A DNA stretch of 64,000 bases from contig CACPDB010000003.1 in NCBI GenBank assembly GCA_902632605.1, positions 1 to 64,000 of the forward strand, in the 5' to 3' direction. This DNA comes from an uncultured SAR86 cluster bacterium. GTDB taxonomy: Bacteria; Pseudomonadota; Gammaproteobacteria; Magnimaribacterales; AG-339-G14. Positions 12,659 to 21,351 of the stretch are shown here, piece after piece; the first letter of the stretch is position 1; each line of letters starts with the position of its first letter. The translations under genes and the position numbers were made by a program. The notes under the pieces are model-generated. The model searched no databases. It was not told the origin of the DNA and was given only the letters and a program-made list of their open reading frames with translations.

Positions 12659-13534
12659 ATGTCAACACAAAAAAGTTTAGATGACTTGGTACAAACTCTA
12701 AACCTCGAAAGGCTTGAGGAAAATCTATATCGAGGCGAATGCGAGAAAACTGCCTGGGGAAGAGTTTTTGGCGGACAAGTTCTCGGCCAATCTCTCAGTG
12801 CTGCCTACAATACAATAGAAGAAAAAAGGTATGCTCATTCCTTTCATGCATATTTCTTGAGACCAGGCAGGATTGATATTCCAATAGTCTATAACGTCGT
12901 GAGAATTCGAGATGGCGGAAGTTTTACTACAAGAACTGTTGACGCAATTCAAAACGGTGAAGTCATATTCAACATGATTGTGTCTTTTCAAATTGATGAA
13001 GGAGGATTTGAACATCAATTCGATATGCCAGAAGTACCTGGACCAAACGATTTGCAGAGTGAAAGAGAACTTAGAGAATCAATGATTGACGAAATACCAA
13101 AAGAGTTCAGAGATGGTTTTCTTAGAGAGAAAGCCGTTGAACTTCGAACTGTGGAACAATATAGTCCTTTGAATTCAGAAAAGAAACCACCTTATAAGCA
13201 CACTTGGATGAAAGCCAACGGCAAGCTACCAGATGATATCTTGGTTCATCAAAATATTTTAGCTTATGCATCAGATTTTGGTCTCTTAAGTACCGCTCAA
13301 CTTCCACATGGTATCAGTTGGGGAGGAATGAACAGAAGAGTAATGTCTGCAAGCATAGATCATGCAATGTGGTTTCACAGACCTTTCAGAGCTGATGAAT
13401 GGCTCTTATATGTTACAGACAGTCCTAGTGCTAGTAATGCTAAAGGCTTCAACAGGGGAACAGTTTATACAGAAGATGGAAAGTTGGTAGCGTCCGCCAT
13501 TCAAGAAGGCCTCATGAGGCAAATAAAAAAATAA
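12659..13534 (+). CDS. tesB: acyl-CoA thioesterase II
   Basis: Hydrolyses medium- and long-chain acyl-CoA to the free acid and CoA. The 291-residue double hot-dog protein follows E. coli TesB throughout: VFGGQVLGQSL, SFHAYFLRPG, RDGGSFTTRTVDAIQNG, YASDFGLL, SIDHAMWFHRPF and AIQEGLMR. The Asp (YASD) and Gln (IQEG) of the catalytic triad are in place, and the third position is Ser (ASID) where E. coli has Thr. The gene begins 3 bp after cysE and ends 6 bp from the convergent gltD stop. Confidence 0.95.
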   Translation: MSTQKSLDDLVQTLNLERLEENLYRGECEKTAWGRVFGGQVLGQSLSAAYNTIEEKRYAHSFHAYFLRPGRIDIPIVYNVVRIRDGGSFTTRTVDAIQNGEVIFNMIVSFQIDEGGFEHQFDMPEVPGPNDLQSERELRESMIDEIPKEFRDGFLREKAVELRTVEQYSPLNSEKKPPYKHTWMKANGKLPDDILVHQNILAYASDFGLLSTAQLPHGISWGGMNRRVMSASIDHAMWFHRPFRADEWLLYVTDSPSASNAKGFNRGTVYTEDGKLVASAIQEGLMRQIKK

Positions 13535-13540
13535 AAAAAA

Positions 13541-14992
13541 CTAGATAAGAGTGGTAGTCCCCATAATTTTTTTATCTATTTCTCGAGCTGCAGCTCGTCC
13601 TTCATTGATAGCCCAGACGACTAAAGACTGACCTCTACGACAGTCACCAGCTGCAAAAACTTTAGGGTGGGAAGTTTGGTGGATATTGTGTTCTGCCTTA
13701 AAGTTAGACCTTTCATCTAATTCCAGCTTTAATTTTTTATTTAGATAATCTTCAGGTCCAAGAAATCCCATAGCTAGTAGGATCAAATCAGCCTTCCAAA
13801 TTTGCTCTGTGCCTTTAATTTCATTGAAATCTTTATCAACCTTTACAGTTTTTATTCCAGTGAGCTTTCCATTTTTGTCTCTTAAAAACTCTTTCCCAGA
13901 AACAGAATATTCTCTTGGATCTTTCCCGAATACCTCTCTTGATTCTTCATGACCATAATCAACTTTATAAACTCTAGGAAAAATAGGCCAAGGGTTAGTA
14001 TCTAACCTTTCTTTAGGTAGTTCAGGAAGTATTTCAAAATTTGTAAGACTTTTACAGCCATGTCTTAGTGATGTACCCAGACAGTCGTTACCAGTATCTC
14101 CTCCACCGATAACAATGACATCCTTATTTTTTGCACTAATAAAACTATCGTCGTTTAAATCACTATCTAAAAGACTTTTAGTATTTTGACCCAAAAACTC
14201 CATGGCGAAATAGACGCCTTCGCCATCTCTATTTGTTATGGGTAAATCTCTTGGCTTAGTTGCCCCTGTGGTTAGCAAAACAATATCATTCTCCTTAATA
14301 AGTTTTTCCATTGATATTGAATTTTTTCCTTTTCCCCCAACATCGCAATTGGTGTGAAATTTTATTCCTTCTTCTTCCATGATATCTACACGCATGTCGA
14401 TGATGGACTTATCAAGCTTCATATTTGGAATTCCATACATCATGAGACCACCAATTCTATCTGCTCTTTCGTATACATTTATAGAGTGACCTACGCTATT
14501 AAGCTGTTGAGCAGCTGATAGACCTGCAGGACCCGAACCTACAATGGCTATTTTTTTGTCCGTTCTTGTATTGGGAATAACTGGCTTAATCCAACCTGAT
14601 TCAATACCTTTATCAGCAATTGCAAATTCTAAATTCTTTATTGTCACGGGAGTTTCTGTAATGCCTAAAACACATGCTCCCTCGCAAACAGCAGGACAAA
14701 CTCTTCCTGTTACTTCCGGAAAATTATTGGTTTTCATTAATCTCGAAAAAGCTTCTTCCCATTTTTCGTTATAGACAAGGTCGTTCCATTCGGGGATTAG
14801 ATTGTAGACTGGACAACCCTCATTAGACTGACAAAAAGGAACTCCACAATCCATACATCTTGAAGCTTGGGTCTCAAGACCTTCATCTTCATGAGGGGTG
14901 TATATTTCCTTGAAGTCCAAAATCCTTTCTTTCGGCGGCCTATATGGTTCGACGGATCTCTGAAATTCCTTAAATCCAGTAGGCTTACCCAT
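13541..14992 (-). CDS. gltD: glutamate synthase (NADPH) small subunit
   Basis: Passes electrons from NADPH through FAD and iron-sulfur clusters to the large subunit for glutamate formation. The 483-residue protein has an N-terminal cysteine region (CMDCGVPFCQ, GCPVYN, CPAVCEGAC) for 4Fe-4S clusters, an FAD loop VGSGPAGLSAAQQL at about 150-163, and an NADPH loop VIGGGDTGNDC. GCRRGQSLVVWAINEGRAAA lies near the C-terminus, as in other GltD proteins. The start overlaps the gltB stop by 8 bp, which suggests translational coupling and equal subunit yield. Confidence 0.96.
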   Translation of the reverse strand: MGKPTGFKEFQRSVEPYRPPKERILDFKEIYTPHEDEGLETQASRCMDCGVPFCQSNEGCPVYNLIPEWNDLVYNEKWEEAFSRLMKTNNFPEVTGRVCPAVCEGACVLGITETPVTIKNLEFAIADKGIESGWIKPVIPNTRTDKKIAIVGSGPAGLSAAQQLNSVGHSINVYERADRIGGLMMYGIPNMKLDKSIIDMRVDIMEEEGIKFHTNCDVGGKGKNSISMEKLIKENDIVLLTTGATKPRDLPITNRDGEGVYFAMEFLGQNTKSLLDSDLNDDSFISAKNKDVIVIGGGDTGNDCLGTSLRHGCKSLTNFEILPELPKERLDTNPWPIFPRVYKVDYGHEESREVFGKDPREYSVSGKEFLRDKNGKLTGIKTVKVDKDFNEIKGTEQIWKADLILLAMGFLGPEDYLNKKLKLELDERSNFKAEHNIHQTSHPKVFAAGDCRRGQSLVVWAINEGRAAAREIDKKIMGTTTLI

Positions 14993-17900
14993 TTGAGACC
15001 TCTTTCTTATTAGATGCCATTTCCAATAGAACTCTTTTGTAGTCAGTAGGCATTACTTTAACAAAATGTTTTATTTCTTCTTCCCAATTACTAAGAATTT
15101 TTTTAGCTATTTCAGAACCAGTATACTTACGATGATTCGTAACAAGTCGAACCAGCTCTTTGATATCTTTTTGTTCCTCTACGTTCTCCAATTCGAAAGT
15201 ATCAGTATTACATTTTGAAGGAAACGACTTTTCTGGATCATATACGTAAGCTTCTCCTCCACTCATACCTGCACCAAAATTTCTTCCTGTTGGTCCTAGA
15301 ATAACTGCTTTACCGCCAGTCATATACTCACAACCATGGTCACCAATTCCCTCAACAACAACTTCTGCGCCACTATTTCTGACACAAAATCTTTCTGCGG
15401 CTATACCACGGAAATAAGCCTCACCTTTAGTCGCTCCGTAAAGAGCTACGTTTCCTAGAAGAATATTTTCTTCAGCTTTGAAAGAACTTTCCTTAGGAGG
15501 ATAAATAATTAGTTTCCCGCCAGATAAACCTTTTCCGACAAAGTCATTAGCGTCACCTTCTAGTTCAATGCAGACTCCTTTTACTAACCAAGCAGCTAGA
15601 CTTTGACCTGCTGAACCATGAAGCTTTATCTTTAAGGTATCTTCTGGCAATCCGGCATCTTCCCAAATTTTGGTCACTTCATTGGAAAGCATGGTTCCTA
15701 CAACTCTGTTTGTATTTACTATCTTTGATTCTATAGTTGTTCGTTTTTTATTCTTGATAGCATCTCGAGCTTTTCTTATGAGGACTTTATCTAATGCTTT
15801 ATCTAAACCATGATCTTGTTTGATGGTGTTATAAACCTCAGTATTTTCAAATATTTTCTCTGCAGGTTTTAAAATATTTGAGAAGTCTAAACCTCTTTTT
15901 TTCCAGTGATCTATGGCATCGTCAGCTTGCAAGCAATCAACTCTGCCAATCATATCGTTCACAGTCCTGAATCCCATTTTGGCCATAATATTTCTAAGAT
16001 CTTTTGCCACCATGAATAAATAGTTGACTACATGCTCGGGCTTGCCTTTGAATTTTTTTCTTAATTCTTCATCTTGGGTCGCTATGCCCACTGGACAAGT
16101 ATTTAGATGACATTTTCTCATCATGATGCAGCCAAGTGTTACTAATGGCGCAGTAGCAAAACCAAATTCTTCAGCACCTAGCAAAGCTGCTATGGCAACA
16201 TCACGCCCTGTTTTAATTTGTCCATCTGTTTGAAGAACCACTCTTGAACGTAGATTATTCATAACTAGTGTCTGATGAGTTTCTGCCACACCTAATTCCC
16301 ATGGCAAACCTGCATGTTTAATTGAAGTTAGTGGAGAGGCGCCTGTTCCGCCATCATGACCTGCAATTACAAGATGATCTGTTTTAGCTTTAACAACACC
16401 CGATGCAATTGTTCCAACTCCTATCTCAGAAACTAGTTTTACGCTTATTCTCGAGGACCTGTTAGCATTTTTAAGGTCATGGATAAGTTGGGCCATGTCT
16501 TCTATTGAATAGATGTCGTGGTGCGGAGGCGGACTAATTAAACCAACTCCTGGGGTTGAATGCCTTATTTTGGCGATATATTCATCAACTTTCTTTCCGG
16601 GAAGTTCTCCGCCTTCACCAGGTTTTGCTCCTTGGGAAATTTTTATCTGGATTTCATCGGAATTTGTTAGGTAATGCATGGTTACACCAAATCTTCCTGA
16701 AGCAACTTGTTTTATTGCAGATCTTTTTGAAATTCCATCTTCAAGTGGCTTAAATCTTATTGGGTCTTCTCCACCTTCGCCTGTATTTGATTTTCCGCCT
16801 AGTTCGTTCATTGCTATTGCTAAAGATTCATGAGATTCAGTAGATATAGACCCTAAACTCATGGCACCAGTAGCAAATCTTTTAACTATTTCCTTTTCTG
16901 ACTCAACTTCGTCTAAATCGATGGACTTATTTTTTGATGCAAACTTCAATAGACCTCTTAAAGCACTATTTCGGGTTGTGTTTTCATTAGCATGTTTTGC
17001 AAAATCCCAATAAGCTCCTTCGTTATTTGACCAGGATGCAAGTTGAAGAGTTGAAATGGTTTTAGGATCCCACATATGCGAATCACCTCCATTTCTCCAG
17101 TGAAAATCACCATTATTACCGAGAATAGAAACATTACTTTTTTCGTCAGGGAACCCCAAATCATGCCTTCTTTTGGCCTCTCTCGCTAAGCCATCGAAAC
17201 CGATTCCTTGTACACGACTTGCTGTACCGGGAAAGCTCTTTTCGATAATTTCTTCGGAGAGTCCTACGGCTTCAAAAATTTGTGCTCCCTTATAAGACTG
17301 CAAAGTAGAAATTCCCATTTTAGCCATTACTTTCATCATTCCTTTTTTGACAGCTTTTTTGTAAGCAAAAACTATGTCGTCATATTTTTTTAGTTCAGTT
17401 GCTTTCAACATTCCATCTTCTTTTGCTTGCCAAAGCGATTCAAAAGCTAGATAGGGATTTATTGCATCTGCACCGTATCCGAATAAGAGACAGTGATGAT
17501 GAACTTCTCGAGCTTCTCCTGTTTCTATTACCAAGCCAATTCTTGTTCTTTTTTGGCTTTTCACTAAATGGTGATGGACAGTCGAGCAAGCAACCAAAGC
17601 GCTTATAGCAATCAAATCTCTATTAACTGATTTATCTGATAAGACAATAAATGAGTAACCATCAGCTATAGCCGCGTCAGCTTTTTTACAGATTGATGTA
17701 AGAGCATACTTCAAGCCTTTATTGCCTAATTTTTTTTCATAAGTTATGTCAATTTTTTTTGTTTTCCATCCTCTGGTATTGAGAGTTTTGATTGCTTCTA
17801 ACTCAGCATTAGAAATAATCGGGGACTTAAGTCTCAATCTGTGAGCATTTTCTGGAACGGATGATAGTAAATTTCCTTCCGGACCTATTAAGCATTCAAG

Positions 17901-19550
17901 AGACATGATTACTTCTTCTCTTATTGAATCAATAGCTGGATTGGTAACTTGTGCAAAAAGTTGCTTAAAATAATCATAAATAAGTCTTGGCTTATCCGAT
18001 AAGCAGGCAAGGGCAGCATCATTGCCCATAGAACCTAGAGGATCCCTAAGTTCTGAAACCAAAGGCATGAGCATAAATTGCATAGTTTCCGTTGTATAAC
18101 CAAATGATTTCATTCTTTTGATAAGGTCTTTATTGATGACCTTTTTATTTTTCTCTGGCTTTACAATCTTCTCAAGATCAACAATTTGGTCAGAAATCCA
18201 TTTTCCATAGGGCTTTGAGTTACATATTTCGGATTTAAGTTCTTCATCTGGAATCATTCTCCCTTCTTCAAAATCAATGAGAAACATTTTTCCAGGTTGC
18301 AATCTACCCTTCAGGAGAACATCTTGAGGATCAACGTCTAAGACTCCCACTTCAGAAGCCATTATTACCTTGTCTTTTTTAGTTACATAAAATCTACTGG
18401 GACGAAGACCATTTCTATCTAAAACTGCTCCAGCACATTTGCCATCAGTAAAGCAGATGGAAGCGGGACCATCCCAAGGTTCCATTGATGCTGAGGAATA
18501 TTCGTAAAAATCTTTCTTTATTTTTGGCATATTTACATCTGATTGCCATGCCTCGGGAATCATCATCATTACAGATTCTTTCAAACTCCTCCCATTCATA
18601 ATTAGAAACTCTAGAACATTGTCGAAACTTCCTGAATCAGTACAGTCGGGCTCGCAAATTGGGAATAACTGTTTAAGTTTTTTTCCATAAATTTCACTTT
18701 CAGCAACTCCTTGCCTTGCCTTCATTGCATTCATATTTCCTTTTAGAGTATTAATCTCCCCGTTGTGGCACATAAATCTATTTGGCTGTGCTCTATCCCA
18801 AGAGGGGAAGGTATTAGTGCTAAATCTCGAATGCACCATCGCCAAATGTGTTTGATAATCTTTATGCATTAGGTCTGGATAAAAAGGAAATAGTTGGGCA
18901 GGAGTTAACATACCTTTATAAGTAATAACTTTTGAAGAAAGACTACAAGCGAAAAACATTTCATTTTGTTTTATTTCATCATTACCCTTAATTTGATGTG
19001 TAAATTTCTTTCTTGATAAAAAAAGTAGCTTTTCGAAATCTTCAGGACTTTGATTTTCTGAGGCGCCTACAAAAAGTTGCTCAATAAAAGGTTGAGCATC
19101 TCTAGAAGCAGGACCAACATCGGCTTTATCTGCGTCAATTGGAACCTCTCTCCAGCCGATGAATTTAAGTTTTTCTGTTTTTAAAACTTTCTCAATGAGT
19201 GTTTTACATTTTTGTCTATATTTTTTTTGTTGAGGTAAAAAAATGTTACCTACTGCATAGAAGTCTTTATTGGGTAAAACAAAGCTTAACTTTTTAGCTT
19301 CTTCTTGAAAGAACTTATCTGGTAAGGCCATCAAAATACCCGCTCCATCGCCAGTATTTTCTTCAAATCCACATCCGCCCCGATGGTCCATTCTTGAATT
19401 AATGATGTAGGCATCTTCCATGATTTCTCTCGACGGAATGCCCTTAATGTTTGCAACAAGACCGACACCGCAAGAATCCTTCTCGAATTGCGGATCGTAA
19501 AGCCCTATTTTAGAGGGGCGTTTAATATTTTTTAATCTATCAGCACACAT
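14985..19550 (-). CDS. gltB: glutamate synthase (NADPH) large subunit
   Basis: Makes two glutamates from glutamine and 2-oxoglutarate (GOGAT). The 1521-residue protein has an N-terminal class II glutaminase domain whose nucleophile is Cys27 (KDSCGVGLVANI), so a propeptide of 26 residues is presumably removed. A central domain follows, then the FMN-binding synthase domain with the 3Fe-4S cysteines in CIMMRKCHLNTCPVG, and a C-terminal GXGXG beta-helix (GGKLIIYPP, GGKAVILGPTGRNFGAGMSGG). The length is typical. It leads the gltBD operon behind a repeat-bearing promoter (19568-19650). Regulation by nitrogen status is likely from the shared boxes with the PII gene, but inferred. Confidence 0.97.
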   Translation of the reverse strand: MCADRLKNIKRPSKIGLYDPQFEKDSCGVGLVANIKGIPSREIMEDAYIINSRMDHRGGCGFEENTGDGAGILMALPDKFFQEEAKKLSFVLPNKDFYAVGNIFLPQQKKYRQKCKTLIEKVLKTEKLKFIGWREVPIDADKADVGPASRDAQPFIEQLFVGASENQSPEDFEKLLFLSRKKFTHQIKGNDEIKQNEMFFACSLSSKVITYKGMLTPAQLFPFYPDLMHKDYQTHLAMVHSRFSTNTFPSWDRAQPNRFMCHNGEINTLKGNMNAMKARQGVAESEIYGKKLKQLFPICEPDCTDSGSFDNVLEFLIMNGRSLKESVMMMIPEAWQSDVNMPKIKKDFYEYSSASMEPWDGPASICFTDGKCAGAVLDRNGLRPSRFYVTKKDKVIMASEVGVLDVDPQDVLLKGRLQPGKMFLIDFEEGRMIPDEELKSEICNSKPYGKWISDQIVDLEKIVKPEKNKKVINKDLIKRMKSFGYTTETMQFMLMPLVSELRDPLGSMGNDAALACLSDKPRLIYDYFKQLFAQVTNPAIDSIREEVIMSLECLIGPEGNLLSSVPENAHRLRLKSPIISNAELEAIKTLNTRGWKTKKIDITYEKKLGNKGLKYALTSICKKADAAIADGYSFIVLSDKSVNRDLIAISALVACSTVHHHLVKSQKRTRIGLVIETGEAREVHHHCLLFGYGADAINPYLAFESLWQAKEDGMLKATELKKYDDIVFAYKKAVKKGMMKVMAKMGISTLQSYKGAQIFEAVGLSEEIIEKSFPGTASRVQGIGFDGLAREAKRRHDLGFPDEKSNVSILGNNGDFHWRNGGDSHMWDPKTISTLQLASWSNNEGAYWDFAKHANENTTRNSALRGLLKFASKNKSIDLDEVESEKEIVKRFATGAMSLGSISTESHESLAIAMNELGGKSNTGEGGEDPIRFKPLEDGISKRSAIKQVASGRFGVTMHYLTNSDEIQIKISQGAKPGEGGELPGKKVDEYIAKIRHSTPGVGLISPPPHHDIYSIEDMAQLIHDLKNANRSSRISVKLVSEIGVGTIASGVVKAKTDHLVIAGHDGGTGASPLTSIKHAGLPWELGVAETHQTLVMNNLRSRVVLQTDGQIKTGRDVAIAALLGAEEFGFATAPLVTLGCIMMRKCHLNTCPVGIATQDEELRKKFKGKPEHVVNYLFMVAKDLRNIMAKMGFRTVNDMIGRVDCLQADDAIDHWKKRGLDFSNILKPAEKIFENTEVYNTIKQDHGLDKALDKVLIRKARDAIKNKKRTTIESKIVNTNRVVGTMLSNEVTKIWEDAGLPEDTLKIKLHGSAGQSLAAWLVKGVCIELEGDANDFVGKGLSGGKLIIYPPKESSFKAEENILLGNVALYGATKGEAYFRGIAAERFCVRNSGAEVVVEGIGDHGCEYMTGGKAVILGPTGRNFGAGMSGGEAYVYDPEKSFPSKCNTDTFELENVEEQKDIKELVRLVTNHRKYTGSEIAKKILSNWEEEIKHFVKVMPTDYKRVLLEMASNKKEVSNG

Positions 19551-19567
19551 TACCTACATCTCTATTA

Positions 19568-19595
19568 GTAATATGTCCTTTTAACGCATGGACAA
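19568..19595 (-). promoter_or_regulatory. probable gltB promoter
   Basis: Minus strand: TTGTCC (19590-19595), a 16-bp spacer, and TATTAC (19568-19573), about 18 bp before the gltB start codon. The -35 hexamer lies inside the loop and arm of the first small palindrome, and a TAAAAGGA box sits 2 bp upstream of the -10, so a bound protein or hairpin would touch the polymerase site. Confidence 0.45.
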
Positions 19596-19650
19596 TGCGT
19601 CACTTTTAAGGCATGTGATATGCCTCACTTTTAAGGCATGTGATATGCCT
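19576..19650 (-). repeat. three-unit 25-bp repeat of small palindromes upstream of gltB
   Basis: Three units of exactly 25 bp. Each has an 8-bp box (TAAAAGTG, or TAAAAGGA in the unit nearest gltB, read on the minus strand) and a 17-bp palindrome with 6-bp arms. Palindromes are at 19584-19600, 19609-19625 and 19634-19650; boxes are at 19576-19583, 19601-19608 and 19626-19633. The unit nearest gltB has arms ACGCAT/ATGCGT where the others have AGGCAT/ATGCCT, a paired change that keeps the symmetry. This looks like an operator or activator array. Confidence 0.75.
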
Positions 19651-19719
19651 CCATACAGGATGTAGAAAATTTATCAGAAAAGACTATAAAATTTTGCACC
19701 AAAATAGTGCATATAACAA

Positions 19720-20811
19720 TTATGAATAAGAGAATGTTTTATTGATAACTTTTGATATTAATTTTTTATCTTTTACTTTTTGAATTTTAGCTCTTCCAAT
19801 TTTTTCTATCGTAATGAAGTTAATGATACCTTTATCTTTTTTCTTATCAGACTCCATAAGTTTAATTAAAGAATTAGCATCTATCTTTTTTTTCAAAGAA
19901 GTTCGAATACCTAGTTTTACAAGAAGATTTTTTATTCTTGCAATTTCCAGATTACTTAGATCAGAAATATTTTCTGATAAATTTGACGCAGCCAACATTC
20001 CTAAAGCTACAGCTTCACCATGAGTATAGAGCTTATTTTCCCCTGCAGTTTCAATAGCATGTCCGAAAGTATGTCCGAAATTTAAAATTGCTCTAAGACC
20101 TTTTTCTTTTTCGTCTTCTGAAACAACTTTAGCTTTAATTTCAATTGATTTTTTTATTGCATATTCAATTGACGAAATTTTAAGCTTCTTCAGATTGATA
20201 GCATTTTTCTCAATCCAAGAGAAAAATTTATTATCTAAAATAATTCCATGTTTAATTACTTCAACAAGACCACAAAGAACCTCTTTTTTTGGCAGACTCT
20301 TCAATGTTGAGCTATCAACAATTACCAAAGAAGGCTGATAAAAAGCTCCAATCATATTTTTAAAACCTTTATGATTTACACCTGTTTTGCCTCCGATACT
20401 TGCATCTACCTGTGCTAAGAGAGTAGTAGGCAAAAGTAAAAATTCTACTCCTCTGAGATAGGTTGCACTTATAAATCCTGCTACGTCACAAGTTATCCCT
20501 CCTCCTAAACCTATTACCAAACAATCTCTTCCAAGTTTTTTATTCAGCATGAAATCATAAATTTTTGAAACATAGGTAAGATTTTTATTTTTTTCGGAAG
20601 CAAAAATTTTTTTCTCAACAATTCTTTTTGGAAAACTCGATTTAAGATTCTTTTTTAAATCTTCAATCGTTTTTTCTGGAACATTTTTATCAATTATTAA
20701 GAAAATTTCTCTTTTATGTGCAATAGGATCAAAATCAAATTTTCTTGAAAGTCCCTCACCAATAAAAATTTCATAATTTTTTGAAGTAGTTTTGACAGCT
20801 ATCTTTTTCAT
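19720..20811 (-). CDS. aroB: 3-dehydroquinate synthase
   Basis: Converts DAHP to 3-dehydroquinate, the second step of the shikimate pathway, using NAD and a divalent metal. The 363-residue protein has the NAD loop GLGGGITCDVAGFISATYLRG at about 100-120, the lysine-rich segment GGKTGVN, and metal-binding HGEAVALGM and FGHTFGHAIE. Its ATG overlaps the aroK stop by 4 bp, giving an aroK-aroB operon. It precedes gltB on the same strand after a 169-bp gap, the order seen in Pseudomonas. Confidence 0.96.
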   Translation of the reverse strand: MKKIAVKTTSKNYEIFIGEGLSRKFDFDPIAHKREIFLIIDKNVPEKTIEDLKKNLKSSFPKRIVEKKIFASEKNKNLTYVSKIYDFMLNKKLGRDCLVIGLGGGITCDVAGFISATYLRGVEFLLLPTTLLAQVDASIGGKTGVNHKGFKNMIGAFYQPSLVIVDSSTLKSLPKKEVLCGLVEVIKHGIILDNKFFSWIEKNAINLKKLKISSIEYAIKKSIEIKAKVVSEDEKEKGLRAILNFGHTFGHAIETAGENKLYTHGEAVALGMLAASNLSENISDLSNLEIARIKNLLVKLGIRTSLKKKIDANSLIKLMESDKKKDKGIINFITIEKIGRAKIQKVKDKKLISKVINKTFSYS

Positions 20812-21311
20812 GTATTTTTTATAATTTGTTCAACTATCTCCTCATTAGTTTTGTTATCCATTTCAATTTCATACCTCGAAACATTCTCGTAATAAGGCAA
20901 TCTTTTTTTATAAAGTTCCCTTAAAGTTTTAAAATTATCGCCCTTATTCAATAGAGGCCTTTTATCACTGTCTTTGGTTCTTTCTAATTGTCTCTTTACA
21001 GATGAATTTAGAAAAAAAACATTCTTTTCATTTTCGAGCAATAATCTATTCTTCTCCCTTTCGACAATACCTCCTCCCGTTGCTATGACAGCAATTTGGG
21101 CTGTTAATGTCTCTTCAAGAACCTTAACTTCTAAATCTCTAAAATAACTTTCTCCTTTTGAATTAAAAATTTCTTTGATTTTTGTTCCTTCTTGGATTTC
21201 AATTAATTTATCCGTATCGATAAATTTAAAATCAATTTTTTTTGCTAAGATTTTCCCTATGCTCGATTTACCAGACCCCATAGGACCAATTAAAACTATC
21301 CTCATAATCAA
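20808..21311 (-). CDS. aroK: shikimate kinase
   Basis: Phosphorylates shikimate with ATP. The 167-residue P-loop kinase has Walker A GPMGSGKSS at about residues 9-17, the shikimate-binding ESYFRDLE, ATGGGIV, and the lid RTKDSDKRPLL. Start choice is between MIMRIV at 21311 and the internal Met two codons later; the latter gives the usual MRIVLIGP beginning. It overlaps aroB by 4 bp and is divergent from ponA with only 40 bp between the start codons. Confidence 0.95.
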   Translation of the reverse strand: MIMRIVLIGPMGSGKSSIGKILAKKIDFKFIDTDKLIEIQEGTKIKEIFNSKGESYFRDLEVKVLEETLTAQIAVIATGGGIVEREKNRLLLENEKNVFFLNSSVKRQLERTKDSDKRPLLNKGDNFKTLRELYKKRLPYYENVSRYEIEMDNKTNEEIVEQIIKNT

Positions 21312-21351
21312 CTTCTTAGACTAAAATATCTTGATTAGTTTACCTTAAAAG

